Shown one piece after another: positions 18,298 to 27,391 of a DNA stretch of 60,440 bases (position 1 is the stretch's first letter; each line of letters starts with the position of its first letter). The DNA comes from Acidobacteriota bacterium (GTDB lineage: Bacteria; Acidobacteriota; Terriglobia; Acidiferrales; UBA7541), in assembly GCA_013289825.1 (NCBI GenBank), contig JABCZF010000029.1, positions 1 through 60,440 on the forward strand, read 5' to 3'. The notes beneath the pieces were generated by a model, which worked only from the letters and a program-made list of their open reading frames with translations, made no database searches and was not told where the DNA came from. Both the position numbers and the translations under genes were made by a program.

Positions 18298-18436
18298 ATT
18301 CACCCCGGGGCCTGCGAAAGCCTCAAGGAAACAGTAGATGAACTTGCTCGTCATGTGTTTGAGTCTTCCGGAATTGGCAGGTGCCAAGCTAAGCGGAGCG
18401 CGTATGCCCCTGGAATATTTACCATCAAAAGAAAAA

Positions 18437-18474
18437 CGGCCCGGTGAAGATGTCTCCACCGGGCCGGCTGTTTT
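18437..18474. terminator. Bidirectional terminator between convergent genes
   Basis: CGGCCCGGTG (18437-18446) pairs perfectly with CACCGGGCCG (18457-18466), loop of ten bases. On the plus strand the stem is followed by GCTGTTTT; on the minus strand it is followed by TTTTTC. It can serve both the membrane-protein gene and the M48 protease operon. Confidence 0.85.
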
Positions 18475-18486
18475 AAATTTAAGAAT

Positions 18487-20178
18487 TTACCTGTTCGGTT
18501 TGTTCGGTACGTCGGCGGCTTTCGGGTCGGCTTGCGTTGCCGCGCTCGCGGCGATGGGCTTGCCCGTATCACTGCCGAAACGCGTCAAGTAGGGCATGAA
18601 GGGCGTCACCTCGAACGGCATCTTCTCGCGCTCGGCCACCGTGCCCACTGGCTTGCTCTTGATCAACTCCAGCTTGTCGTTCCAAGAATCCATCTTTACA
18701 CGGCCGCCAATCGGCAGCGCCGCGATCATCTGGGGGTTCTGTTTTTGATCCACAGGCGTCGAAGCCTTCAGATCGCCGATCACCGGCACACGATTTCCCA
18801 AGTGCGGGCTGACAAGGTTCGGAATTTCCTTTTCGCGCGCAGAGAGCGCCGAAAGGAAAAGCCCGGCGTTCCCAAGCTGACCCTTATATGGCGAGTTGTT
18901 CAGCAGCTTGATGGCTTCCGCGTTGGCGGCGTTTTCTTCATCCTTGGTGCGCGCAAACCCGAAGTGGCGGAATGTTTCCTTGTCGTCCACCAGCAGCTGG
19001 TCGAAGAAGGCATACGTCGAATCCAGGCGATGGCCCAGTACGATGTGGCTCAACTCGTGGGCCATCATCGTCGCCAGGCTGGCTTCGTCCGGCAGAACGT
19101 CTATCAAGCCGCGGCTTAGCACGATGGTGTGGCCCACGGTGTACGACTCCAGCGTCGAGGTCATCATCACGCGGCACCGTACATCCGGCTCCACGTCGAT
19201 GTTGTTGGTCACTTCCAGATTGTTAACCACCGTATCGAGGACTTTGTCGACTTCACCCTTCGGCGCGACCAATCCGATGCGCTCCAGCCGGTCAATCACG
19301 TTGTCTTCCGCTTGGCGGTCCCACGAGCGCTGCGCCTGAATCGGCGACAGGTCATTGGCCGTCTTGGTGTCGTCCTGCACTGGCGTCTCGACCAGAATCT
19401 TGCTCAGCTCCTGCTCCTGCTGGGAATGGCCGAGGTTATATCCCCACAGCCGCGTCTGGGCCTTGAAGTCCAGCTTTTTGCTCATCGCGTAGTGCAGATC
19501 TTTTTCTTCGCTGTAGACAAACGACGGCATCCACAACCCCGGCTGCACGTTGCTCCGCCAGCTATCAAAGTGGAAGTACCAGCTCGAGTGCCCTCCGCCG
19601 CTATAAGCGCCGTTGAACCGCACGATGTTGTAGTCCTGATCCTCCACCCAGATGCGCCCGAGGAACCTCCCCTTGCCCGACTTTTCCTGAGGAGAGACGT
19701 CGAACACCAGGCAGCGCACTTCGCCAAGAAATTCGCGCCGCACATAATCAAACTTGTAGTGCTGCTTGTCGAATCCGTTGGTGTCGATAAAAATCATCTG
19801 CAGAAATCCGTCCGGAAGAAACTGCATCGCGAAGGAAAAGAAATTTCCTACCGACCCGAAAATCTTCTTGCCCTTGCTCTCCGCGTTGCTCAACGACACC
19901 AGCTGCACACCCTTCGAGAAGTCGGCGCGCCCCAGGAAATATCTATCTCCTGCGGGCACGTAGCCAAGATCCTTGTCGGGCTTCAGGTTCTGTATGTAGG
20001 TCTCCACCAGCGGCGAATACTGCCGGATCTGCTGGTCGAGACGGTTTTCGTTCGTGATCACACGGTCGATCACCTGATCCATCGTCCGCGCTTGCTGCGG
20101 TTCTGCCGCCGCCGCGCTGGCGATGGTCCCGGACCAAACCAAGACGAATCCGAGGACAACTGTAGCTCGCATACCCAT
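18487..20178 (-). CDS. Exported M48 family metalloprotease
   Basis: A 563-residue exported protein with a cleavable signal peptide ending near ASAAAAE (residue 26). A long N-terminal region of beta-rich sequence precedes an M48 peptidase domain with the zinc motif MAHELSHIVLGH (HExxH near residues 373-377). An AKLLNNSPYKGQL-like region follows. The BepA/YfgC-like plan points to outer-membrane or periplasmic quality control, but no TPR tail is present. It lies 12 bases downstream of the TonB-like gene and is probably co-transcribed with it. Confidence 0.88.
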   Translation of the reverse strand: MGMRATVVLGFVLVWSGTIASAAAAEPQQARTMDQVIDRVITNENRLDQQIRQYSPLVETYIQNLKPDKDLGYVPAGDRYFLGRADFSKGVQLVSLSNAESKGKKIFGSVGNFFSFAMQFLPDGFLQMIFIDTNGFDKQHYKFDYVRREFLGEVRCLVFDVSPQEKSGKGRFLGRIWVEDQDYNIVRFNGAYSGGGHSSWYFHFDSWRSNVQPGLWMPSFVYSEEKDLHYAMSKKLDFKAQTRLWGYNLGHSQQEQELSKILVETPVQDDTKTANDLSPIQAQRSWDRQAEDNVIDRLERIGLVAPKGEVDKVLDTVVNNLEVTNNIDVEPDVRCRVMMTSTLESYTVGHTIVLSRGLIDVLPDEASLATMMAHELSHIVLGHRLDSTYAFFDQLLVDDKETFRHFGFARTKDEENAANAEAIKLLNNSPYKGQLGNAGLFLSALSAREKEIPNLVSPHLGNRVPVIGDLKASTPVDQKQNPQMIAALPIGGRVKMDSWNDKLELIKSKPVGTVAEREKMPFEVTPFMPYLTRFGSDTGKPIAASAATQADPKAADVPNKPNR

Positions 20179-20190
20179 TTCTCTCTCCCC

Positions 20191-21366
20191 TTAGTAAGCC
20201 ATACGGAACTCAATCCGCACGCGTGCTGGAAAATCTACCGGCTGGCCATCGCGTCTTGCAGGTTTAAACTTGATCGTTTGCGCCGCACGGACCGCAGCCT
20301 CATCGAGGCCGTGGCCCAGTCCGCTTACCACGTGATTTATTTGCATGGTGCCGTTAGAAAGGAACACCACGTCAATCACCACGTCGCCCTCTATCTTAAG
20401 ACTACGCCCTTCGGCGGTGTACTCCGGCTTAGGCTTGTCTAGGATGTCAACAGGCGTGTCCGCCGGTCCTCCGGCTGCCACCTTTTTCTTCGGCGCATCC
20501 GCCACCGTTTGGTCTCCAAAGCCCGAAGACTGTACTTTCCCTGGTTTGCCGCTCGGAGGCGGGTTTGCCGTGCTATTCCCAAAACCGGTGCTCGCCACCG
20601 CCCCTTTAATCCCTTTGTCACCGCCCGTGCCGTTGCCGTAACCCGGACCGCCGGGAAGTGCGGGCGAACCCAGCCGGTTCACATTGGTTGCATGTTGCGG
20701 GTCGCCTTTGCCAGGCATCCCGTTCGGATCGCCGAAGCCGCCGGTCTGCACCTTATCGATGGGTGCCTTCACGGTTGCCGGCGCTGCGCTTCCCGAATTC
20801 ATATTGTTCAGCTTCACTTCTTCTTTCGGGCGCTTCGGTCCGTTGCTGGTCGTATCGATCTTCGCCGCCTCTAGATGCACCTGCATCTCCGGCGCCAGCG
20901 CTTCCACTTTTTGCAGCTTCGGCACCACGGCCTTCGGAATCTCGAAAATGTGCGGCTTCTTGGGATCCAGTTTCACCGGTTCGACCACTGCCGGTTTCGG
21001 CGTCGGCGGCGGCGTTTTCGCTCTGACCACCTTCGGCGGCGGAGGGGGCGGCGGCGCCACCGGAATCTCCGTCAACGGTTCGGCAATCTCCACATTCTGA
21101 AAGTGCAGCGCCGTCTTCAACTGGTCCGGATAAATCAGCGGAATCAACACGCAAAAAATCAGCAAGCCAAGTTGCGCCACTGCGCTGACGCCTATCCGGC
21201 TCCAGCGGGGCTTCGAGTCTGGCAACAGCGCGAGCCGCGCCGCTATGGGCTTCGTACCGATGGCCGCCTTCCACGCCTCTGCATTGGGTTGGCGACGCCT
21301 ATCCGCGTCAAATCCGACGCCCAACCGCGTCGTACTCCGTGGTGAATCTGCAATCATGGTTGTCAT
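20191..21366 (-). CDS. TonB family energy transducer protein
   Basis: About 391 residues: a cytoplasmic N-terminus, one membrane helix (about residues 58-79), a proline-rich spacer (VAPPPPPPPKVVRAK, PPPTPKP), a long glycine/asparagine/proline-rich middle, and a C-terminal TonB domain with PEYTAEGRSLKIEGDVVIDV and AQTIKFKPARRDGQPV. The layout is that of proteins passing proton-motive energy to outer-membrane receptors; ExbB/ExbD genes are not nearby. Start chosen at 21366; an upstream ATG at 21444 would add 26 residues without homology. Likely first gene of an operon with the M48 protease. Confidence 0.8.
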   Translation of the reverse strand: MTTMIADSPRSTTRLGVGFDADRRRQPNAEAWKAAIGTKPIAARLALLPDSKPRWSRIGVSAVAQLGLLIFCVLIPLIYPDQLKTALHFQNVEIAEPLTEIPVAPPPPPPPKVVRAKTPPPTPKPAVVEPVKLDPKKPHIFEIPKAVVPKLQKVEALAPEMQVHLEAAKIDTTSNGPKRPKEEVKLNNMNSGSAAPATVKAPIDKVQTGGFGDPNGMPGKGDPQHATNVNRLGSPALPGGPGYGNGTGGDKGIKGAVASTGFGNSTANPPPSGKPGKVQSSGFGDQTVADAPKKKVAAGGPADTPVDILDKPKPEYTAEGRSLKIEGDVVIDVVFLSNGTMQINHVVSGLGHGLDEAAVRAAQTIKFKPARRDGQPVDFPARVRIEFRMAY

Positions 21367-21754
21367 CCGCTTGCCGCCTCGAGAAGGTTTCATCTTTGGG
21401 AACCTCGGACATCTGGGAAGACCCAGCATACCCAAGGTCGCCATTTTTTACGATCGTGCGCTTTTCCAGTACTAGGGTACTTACGGGGCTGAGGGTGTCC
21501 TAATAGGACTTTCGTACTAGCGACGCGAAGTCGCTACTGGTCCCGCGAGCGCACGGTTTGCTTCCAGTCTGCTAACCCGGCGAGGCGGTTCTTGTTGCGG
21601 GGTTGGAAGCGCAACGCATATAGGATACCGCAATGGGGTCCTCGGCGTCCGTACTTTTAAGTACACTCCCCCTCAGGCTGGATTAAGCTCCTAGGATGCC
21701 AAGGATACCCGCTGCGTTGGATGGTCTGCGATACTGTAGATACCCTAATACTCC
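21367..21754. promoter_or_regulatory. Divergent control region with GTAC-type palindromes
   Basis: This gap separates the TonB-like gene (minus) from the sigma factor gene (plus). It holds four perfect short palindromes: AGTAC-TAGG-GTACT (21468-21481), GTCCTA-A-TAGGAC (21497-21509), the hairpin TAGCGAC-GCGAA-GTCGCTA (21518-21536), and GTACTT-TT-AAGTAC (21651-21664). The first and last share a GTACT half-site. No tRNA, known riboswitch or small gene was recognised. Promoters for both neighbours must lie here; none matched well enough to place. Confidence 0.45.
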
Positions 21755-22759
21755 ATGAAGAAAGACTCTAGAGACCGCCCGCAAGCCAGCAAACCCGCTG
21801 CCCCCACCCGCACTGCCCAGACGCTGGCGGCGTCCCCCGGCAAACTCGACTGGCTCTACGAGCAATCTTCCGCCGCCCGCTGGGGTCTCTCCCGCGAGCG
21901 ATTTGCCGCCTCGCTCGAACGCAGCGCCGAGAAACGGCTCACGAGTGGAAACCTCGCACCCGAAAAACTCGAGGAATACCTCGCTGCCCTGCATCTCGAG
22001 GACTTGGCGCTAGCCACCGCTTGCATGGAAGATCGCGAGCCAGCCTGGGAACATTTCGTCAGCGCCTACCGCCCCTACCTTCGTGCGGCCGCTGCCGCCG
22101 TGCTTCGCTGCAGCTCTGCTTCCTCGGAAGCCTCGGAACTAGCCGATTCTCTCTTTGCCGAACTCTATGGCCTCGCTGACGGCACCCGCGGCGAACGCTC
22201 GCTCTTCCGCTATTTCCACGGTCGCAGCTCGCTGAAAACCTGGCTCCGCGCCGTTCTCGCCCAGCGCCACATTGACGCGATTCGCGCAGGCCGCCGCTTC
22301 GAATCCCTCGAAGACGATGACCGAAAACCCACCGCGCAAAAAATCCCGCAGGCAATGTCAGTTCAGCCGGCCGACCCCAATCGGGATCGCTACTCGACGC
22401 TTTTCGTTCGCGCCTTGCAGGCGGCGATCGCCGCCCTCGATTCGCGGGACGAACAGCGCCTGCGCCTCTACTACGCCCAGGAGCAAACCCTGGCCCAAAT
22501 CGGCGAGCAACTCGCCGAGCACGAGTCCAGCGTTTCGCGCAATCTCGATCGCATCCGCCTCGCTCTCCGCCGCGCCGTCGAAGAAACTCTCCGCAAAGGC
22601 TGCCCTGCCGCCAAGGGCTTCGCCGCCGAACTCGGCCTCAGCGACGCGCAAATCTCTCTCTGTTTTGAGTACGCCTCCGCGGACGCCGCATTCGATTTAG
22701 AAAAGCTCCTTGAGCGCCGCGGTGGCACAAGCCCCGCAGTGGGGAGGCCCGGCCCATGA
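21755..22759 (+). CDS. Sigma-70 family (ECF-like) sigma factor with long N-terminal extension
   Basis: A 334-residue sigma factor. Region 2 spans about residues 95-180 (WEHFVSAYRPYLRAAAAAVL, SSLKTWLRAVLAQRHIDAIR) and region 4 about 215-275 (RDEQRLRLYYAQEQTLAQIG, then SVSRNLDRIRLALRR as recognition helix). The first 90 residues are an added domain rich in Ala/Arg/Glu, and the C-terminal 55 residues are also extra, so it is larger than a normal ECF factor (about 180-220). The partner anti-sigma gene begins 66 bases downstream. No ribosome-binding site is obvious before the ATG. Confidence 0.85.
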   Translation: MKKDSRDRPQASKPAAPTRTAQTLAASPGKLDWLYEQSSAARWGLSRERFAASLERSAEKRLTSGNLAPEKLEEYLAALHLEDLALATACMEDREPAWEHFVSAYRPYLRAAAAAVLRCSSASSEASELADSLFAELYGLADGTRGERSLFRYFHGRSSLKTWLRAVLAQRHIDAIRAGRRFESLEDDDRKPTAQKIPQAMSVQPADPNRDRYSTLFVRALQAAIAALDSRDEQRLRLYYAQEQTLAQIGEQLAEHESSVSRNLDRIRLALRRAVEETLRKGCPAAKGFAAELGLSDAQISLCFEYASADAAFDLEKLLERRGGTSPAVGRPGP

Positions 22760-22825
22760 AACCGCGCTCCATCAACTCTTGCTGCAAGAACCCTGCCAAC
22801 CCCCGTTCTAAGGAAGGAGAAAATC

Positions 22826-24310
22826 ATGGCGTCTGAGGACCGCGACCGGACCTTTGAAAAAGCGCTGGCCCGCCAATTGCGTTCTTGCGCGTCTTCCAAC
22901 CCGGACGCCAAGGCCTTTGCCGGAACGCCGGCGGATCCCAGCACCGAATTTTGTCCCGATCCCGAGACCCTTGCTGCCTTTCACGATGGCTCTCTCTCTG
23001 CCGAGGAAGGCAATCTCTGGAAACAACATGTGCTAAGTTGCGACCACTGCCAGCTTGTCCTCGCTCATCTCGCAACCCCTCTCGACATTCCGGTCCATCT
23101 GGGAGCCAGCGAAAATGTCCTGGCGATGCCGCAACGTGTTTCTTCTACCAGCACCGCTTCCCCTGCGCCCATTGCCCGTCCCAGTCCTCCTCACACTTTG
23201 CGCTGGCTCTGGCTCGTTCCTGCCGGCGCCATCGCCGCGACTCTGATCGCTTGGGTTTCCCTCGAAGAAAGGAAGCCCAGCCCGCGCTCCGCGCCGCCGT
23301 CCGTTGAAGTAGCGGAAAACCGCGAGTCCGCGGTGGCTGCGCCCACCGCGAAAACAGCACCTGCGGTTCCGCTTCCACGCAAGGAGAAGGATCAGCCTGC
23401 CGCTCCCACCGTTGGCGGGCTCCGGGGCGCCTCATCGGATGGTGAGCTCGCTTCCAAGGAGTCCCAAAACCAACTCCAGCTAAGCCAACAAGCTCCATCT
23501 CTGCATGCGGCCACTCCCGCTCATGGACCTTTCCTCGGCCAGCAAAAACAAGAACAACAGATAGGCCGCATTGCCGCCGGCAGCGCCGGAGCCGCCGATC
23601 AAAAGAAGTTCGACACGCAGTCTACCCGCAATGTGGCTGGGCGGGACGCGGGAGCCCTCGCGCGCGAAGCGCCAGCATCCTCACCGCCTCCCCCACCCTC
23701 TGAACCCGCCTTCCTCGCCGACGGTTCCGTCTCCGCCCCCTTGGCGGACAAACTGGCGCCGCCTGCAACCGCGCCGGCACCCTCGTCTGCATCGAATCTC
23801 TCCGCCTCCAAATCCAAAGCCGAAAACCTGGACGCAACTTCCGCGCTTACAGAATCCGTCGAAGTTTCCGGCGCTCGCCAAGCACCCTCGAGTGCTCGGG
23901 CAAGGATGCGCGCCGCCGCCCTAGAAAACCCCCGCGTCTTTTGGGCCCCGGGCGGAAAGCAGGCTTGGCGCATCGGCCCAGCCGGTTCACTCGAACACTC
24001 CAAGGACCAAGGTCTGAATTGGATTCCGCAGATCAGTGGCGTCTACACCGATCTCCTGGCCGGCTCCGCCCCCAGCGCAAGAGTCTGCTGGATCGTCGGC
24101 ACCTCCGGCACTATATTGCGCACCACGGATGGCGGCACTCACTGGATCAAACTGGACGCGCCGGTGACCGACGATCTAACCGGCATTCGCGCCGCCAATG
24201 CCATCGAGGCCTGGATCTCTTTTGTGCCAGATTTCGGAACAGGTCTCATCAAGACCTATCAAACCACCGATGGCGGGCTAACCTGGTCCTCAATTCCCAG
24301 CCAGCAGTAA
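22826..24310 (+). CDS. Anti-sigma factor with zinc finger, one membrane helix and Ycf48-like sensor domain
   Basis: A 494-residue membrane regulator. The N-terminal zinc-binding anti-sigma domain has HVLSCDHC (His68-x3-Cys72-x2-Cys75). One membrane helix lies at about 124-147. Residues 150-360 are a disordered Pro/Ala/Ser-rich linker. The C-terminal 120 residues form a Ycf48/BNR-type repeat unit with GTSGTILRTTDGGTHWIKL and YQTTDGGLTWSSIPS. By topology the last part is outside the cytoplasm and would sense a signal, while the zinc finger holds the sigma factor encoded just upstream. A good AAGGAGG-like box precedes the ATG. Such Ycf48-tailed anti-sigma factors are, to my knowledge, scarcely studied. 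Confidence 0.85.
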   Translation: MASEDRDRTFEKALARQLRSCASSNPDAKAFAGTPADPSTEFCPDPETLAAFHDGSLSAEEGNLWKQHVLSCDHCQLVLAHLATPLDIPVHLGASENVLAMPQRVSSTSTASPAPIARPSPPHTLRWLWLVPAGAIAATLIAWVSLEERKPSPRSAPPSVEVAENRESAVAAPTAKTAPAVPLPRKEKDQPAAPTVGGLRGASSDGELASKESQNQLQLSQQAPSLHAATPAHGPFLGQQKQEQQIGRIAAGSAGAADQKKFDTQSTRNVAGRDAGALAREAPASSPPPPPSEPAFLADGSVSAPLADKLAPPATAPAPSSASNLSASKSKAENLDATSALTESVEVSGARQAPSSARARMRAAALENPRVFWAPGGKQAWRIGPAGSLEHSKDQGLNWIPQISGVYTDLLAGSAPSARVCWIVGTSGTILRTTDGGTHWIKLDAPVTDDLTGIRAANAIEAWISFVPDFGTGLIKTYQTTDGGLTWSSIPSQQ

Positions 24311-24398
24311 CGGGCAAGCATGCGCTCTAGCTTTCTTGCAAGGAATTCTCGACCGACCGTTCTAAGTTGGAAGCGAAATCTTGATCGAGGTGAACATC

Positions 24399-25934
24399 AT
24401 GGAACTCCGCAAGTCAAAATGGCAGAGTCGCCTGCCCTGGATTCTCTCCGGCACCGCTATTCTGCTTGCCGCTGCTGCATTCCTTAATCCCGCCTGCCGC
24501 AGGCAACACGTCTTTGCTTCGCAAGACAAACCCACGCAAGAAAAAGAGGCCCCCCGGGCCACCGGCCCCGATCAATCCACCAGCCTCAACGATCAAACCG
24601 ATCTCAACGTCACGGTCTACAATTCCAACATCGCCCTGGTGCGCGACGTCCGCAATCTCACTTTGCCCGGCGGCATCTTCCGTCTCAAATTCATGGACAT
24701 CGCCGCCACGGTAAATCCCGCAACGGTTCATTTCCGCTCGCTCACCGATCCCGATAAGCTCGCCGTCATCGAACAAAATTACGAATACGATCTCCTCGAG
24801 CCTGCCAAGCTGCTCCACAAATACGTCGGCAAAGAAGTGACGCTGGTCCGCTCTTACCAGGAAAACGGCACCACGAAGCACGAGGAAATCAAAGCCACTC
24901 TTCTTTCCGACAACAACGGCCAGGTCTGGCGAATCGGCAACGACATTGTTACCGGAACGTATGCCGAGAGCTACCGCTTCCCGGAGGTTCCCGCCAATCT
25001 CTATGACCGCCCGACACTTCTCATGTCGCTTGAAAATTCCGGCCAGCACAAACAGCAGATCGAGGCGTCTTACCTCGCCAACAATCTGTCCTGGAATGCC
25101 GACTACGTCCTGACGGTAGCCCGCGATGACAAGGCCGCCGACCTCGATGGCTGGGTCACCCTGGTCAACAACAGCGGCACCGCCTTCCACAACGCGCGTC
25201 TGCAGTTGGTCGCCGGCGATCTAAACCGTCTCCCGGCCAATGGACGAAGAGAGATGATGGACATGGCAGTGATGGCCAAATCTGCCCCCGCCGCTCCTCA
25301 ATTCCAGCAGGAGAATTTCAGCGAATACCATCTCTACACGCTCGGCCGCCGCACCTCCGTCGAAGACAAAGAAACGAAACAGATCAGCCTGCTAGCCGGC
25401 ACGGGCGTCCCGGTTGAAAAAGTCTTCGTCGTCAACGGCCAAAACTACTACTACCACAATCGCCAAAACCCCGGCTCACCGATCAAGGACGCCGTCATGG
25501 TCTTTTACAAATTCAAAAATGACGAAAAAGCCGGCCTGGGCATCCCCATTCCGGCCGGCAATGTCCGCGTCTACCAGAAGGACTCCAAAGGCGGCATTCT
25601 CTTCGTCGGCGAAGATCGCATTGACCACACCCCCAAGGACGAAAACATCTCCGTTCACATCGGTAACGCCTTCGATGTCGTGTGCGAACGCAAACAGACC
25701 GACTTCAAAAGCATCTCGTCCAATGTCTGGGAAATGGAATTCGAAATCACCCTGCGCAACCACAAGGATTCGCCAATCACCGTCCAAGTCAACGAACCCA
25801 TCGGCGGCGACTGGGAAATGCTAAATGCAAGCTACAAATACACAAAAACGAGTGCCTGGGCCGCCCAATTCAACGTCCCCATCGACAAAAACGGCACCTC
25901 CGTCCTCCGCTATCGCATCCGCGCCCACTGGTGA
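24399..25934 (+). CDS. DUF4139 domain protein, membrane-anchored or exported
   Basis: A 511-residue protein with an N-terminal hydrophobic segment (LPWILSGTAILLAAAAFLNPA) that serves as signal or anchor; ACRR after it could mimic a lipobox but is not canonical. The rest shows DUF4139 features: VTVYNSNIALVRDVRNLTLP at the start, LSWNADYVLTV, and a C-terminal beta-sandwich region (MEFEITLRNHKDSPITVQV). DUF4139 proteins are largely uncharacterised surface or mucoidy-related proteins. The start uses GAGGTGA five bases upstream. It lies 88 bases after the anti-sigma gene and may be a target of that module. Confidence 0.8.
   Translation: MELRKSKWQSRLPWILSGTAILLAAAAFLNPACRRQHVFASQDKPTQEKEAPRATGPDQSTSLNDQTDLNVTVYNSNIALVRDVRNLTLPGGIFRLKFMDIAATVNPATVHFRSLTDPDKLAVIEQNYEYDLLEPAKLLHKYVGKEVTLVRSYQENGTTKHEEIKATLLSDNNGQVWRIGNDIVTGTYAESYRFPEVPANLYDRPTLLMSLENSGQHKQQIEASYLANNLSWNADYVLTVARDDKAADLDGWVTLVNNSGTAFHNARLQLVAGDLNRLPANGRREMMDMAVMAKSAPAAPQFQQENFSEYHLYTLGRRTSVEDKETKQISLLAGTGVPVEKVFVVNGQNYYYHNRQNPGSPIKDAVMVFYKFKNDEKAGLGIPIPAGNVRVYQKDSKGGILFVGEDRIDHTPKDENISVHIGNAFDVVCERKQTDFKSISSNVWEMEFEITLRNHKDSPITVQVNEPIGGDWEMLNASYKYTKTSAWAAQFNVPIDKNGTSVLRYRIRAHW
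24491..24503. repeat. GCCTGC-C-GCAGGC palindrome inside the DUF4139 gene
   Basis: A 13-base palindrome coding for the residues just after the hydrophobic anchor. It is the reverse-complement form of the core of the palindrome at 9139-9153. Both sit in linkers of exported or membrane proteins. Confidence 0.4.
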
Positions 25935-26037
25935 ATCATGGCATCCTCTTGGGCGCAGCGCGGTCGCCCCGGCTTGGCAGGACTCGATCCGTATCCTCAT
26001 GGCTATTGAGTTTTCTTTGGCGCCCAAGTCTTCCCGC

Positions 26038-26853
26038 TCAATCCGCCACCGCCACAAATATCATTTCTGGAGACCCGTCCCCCAACGGCGACCGATCAAA
26101 ATCTCCATAGACCGCGCTAACGCGAAATCCGCACCGCGCCAACAGATGCTCCACCTCATACCGGAAAAAATATCTAAGCGTCCACGCAAACACCAACCTC
26201 GTCTCTTTCCCTCGCGCATCCGTTACATAAAAAATCATCTCCACGTCATTCCGCTGTTCCCCCCGATGAAACGCCATTACCCGCTCCATAATCCTCACCC
26301 GCCGCCCGTCCGGCATCGAGTATTCCGCCACCAACCCTTCCTGCTGATAAGCCGGGTCATGCATGCGCTCCGCGTCGGTCTGAAAAACATCTAGAATCAG
26401 CCGCCCTCTCCGCTCTCCGGTTGGTCTTCCATCAGCCCAAAGGTGTTTCCGCACGGATTCGAGGCAGGAAACTTGGTCTGCAACCTCCAAAAGATGCTGC
26501 ATCGGCCGGAACGGAATAATGATCAGGCGAAATTTTTCGCCGAGATCGAACCGTGCCATGTTGCCCCGCACCAGATGCACCCGCTCACGCGCCTCTGTCG
26601 GCAACCTCGCCCGCTTCTGGTTGCACCGCTCCAGCATCCGCTCGGAAATATCCAGCCCGGTAACCGGGTGTCCCGCCTCTGCCAGCGCCAAAGTAATCCG
26701 CCCGGTCCCGCAACCCAATTCGAGCACCGGATCACCAAATTCGTTGACCGCATCGCGGTAAAACGCAACATCCCCCACGCGCCCCCGCACCATCGGCGAC
26801 TCGTCGTAATAATCCGCAATAAACCCGTCGTAAAGCGCTGAACTCACGGCCAT
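26038..26853 (-). CDS. SAM-dependent methyltransferase, class I
   Basis: A 271-residue Rossmann-type methyltransferase. Motif I, VLELGCGTGRI (residues 43-53), binds S-adenosylmethionine; the acidic GLDIS follows at the end of strand 2, and LVRGNMARFDL forms the next motif. The C-terminal third (RVMAFHRGEQRNDVEMIFYV, FFRYEVEHLLARCGF) fits the small-molecule methyltransferase group (Methyltransf_25-like). The acceptor cannot be predicted. It lies upstream of, and in the same direction as, no other clear gene; the RidA-like gene on the same strand starts 184 bases upstream of its ATG region. Confidence 0.87.
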   Translation of the reverse strand: MAVSSALYDGFIADYYDESPMVRGRVGDVAFYRDAVNEFGDPVLELGCGTGRITLALAEAGHPVTGLDISERMLERCNQKRARLPTEARERVHLVRGNMARFDLGEKFRLIIIPFRPMQHLLEVADQVSCLESVRKHLWADGRPTGERRGRLILDVFQTDAERMHDPAYQQEGLVAEYSMPDGRRVRIMERVMAFHRGEQRNDVEMIFYVTDARGKETRLVFAWTLRYFFRYEVEHLLARCGFRVSAVYGDFDRSPLGDGSPEMIFVAVAD

Positions 26854-26894
26854 TCCTTCCGAGATCCGAACGTCCGCGGATTGCTAGCGACCCT

Positions 26895-27308
26895 TCACTG
26901 CCCGCCGCTCACTACTCTCTCGTCACTCAAGACCGCATCCGCCTCAATCTCCACCAACATCTCCGGCGAAATCAACTTGCTCACTTCCACCATGCTGGTC
27001 GCCGGCCGTATGGCCCCAAAAAACTCCCCATGCGCCCGACCAATCTTTTCCCACTCCGCAATGTTGGTGACAAAAATCCGAGTCCGCACCACATCCTTCA
27101 ATGCCGCTCCCGCCTTCGCGAGGGCCGCCTCGATGTTCCGAATCGTCTGGATGGTCTGCGCGTACGCGTCGCCCACCCCCACGATCTTGCCGTCCGGCCC
27201 TGTAGCCGTAGTCCCCGAAACCGCCAGGACATTTCCGATCCGCACGGCCCTCGAATACCCCACAATCGGCTCCCACGCTGTCCCGCTCGAAATATTCTCC
27301 CGTGCCAA
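26895..27308 (-). CDS. RidA family protein lacking the catalytic arginine
   Basis: A 137-residue YjgF/YER057c/UK114 protein with the usual trimer-forming fold: NVLAVSGTTATGPDGKIVG, QTIRNIEAALAKAGA, and EVSKLISPEMLVEIEADAV. RidA imine deaminases use an arginine in the sequence P-A-R-S; here the corresponding segment reads RPATSMVEV (residues 101-109), with threonine in place of that arginine. The conserved glutamate in VEIEA is kept. It is therefore more likely a Rid-like protein with another activity than a 2-aminoacrylate deaminase. Divergent from the cystathionine beta-synthase gene. Confidence 0.88.
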   Translation of the reverse strand: MARENISSGTAWEPIVGYSRAVRIGNVLAVSGTTATGPDGKIVGVGDAYAQTIQTIRNIEAALAKAGAALKDVVRTRIFVTNIAEWEKIGRAHGEFFGAIRPATSMVEVSKLISPEMLVEIEADAVLSDERVVSGGQ

Positions 27309-27391
27309 ATGAGTCTCCTTTGGCCTCGCCTGGCTGGGTCACCGCGAGGCTGCATGCTAAACTGAAAGAATTATGGCACAGCCCCAGCACG

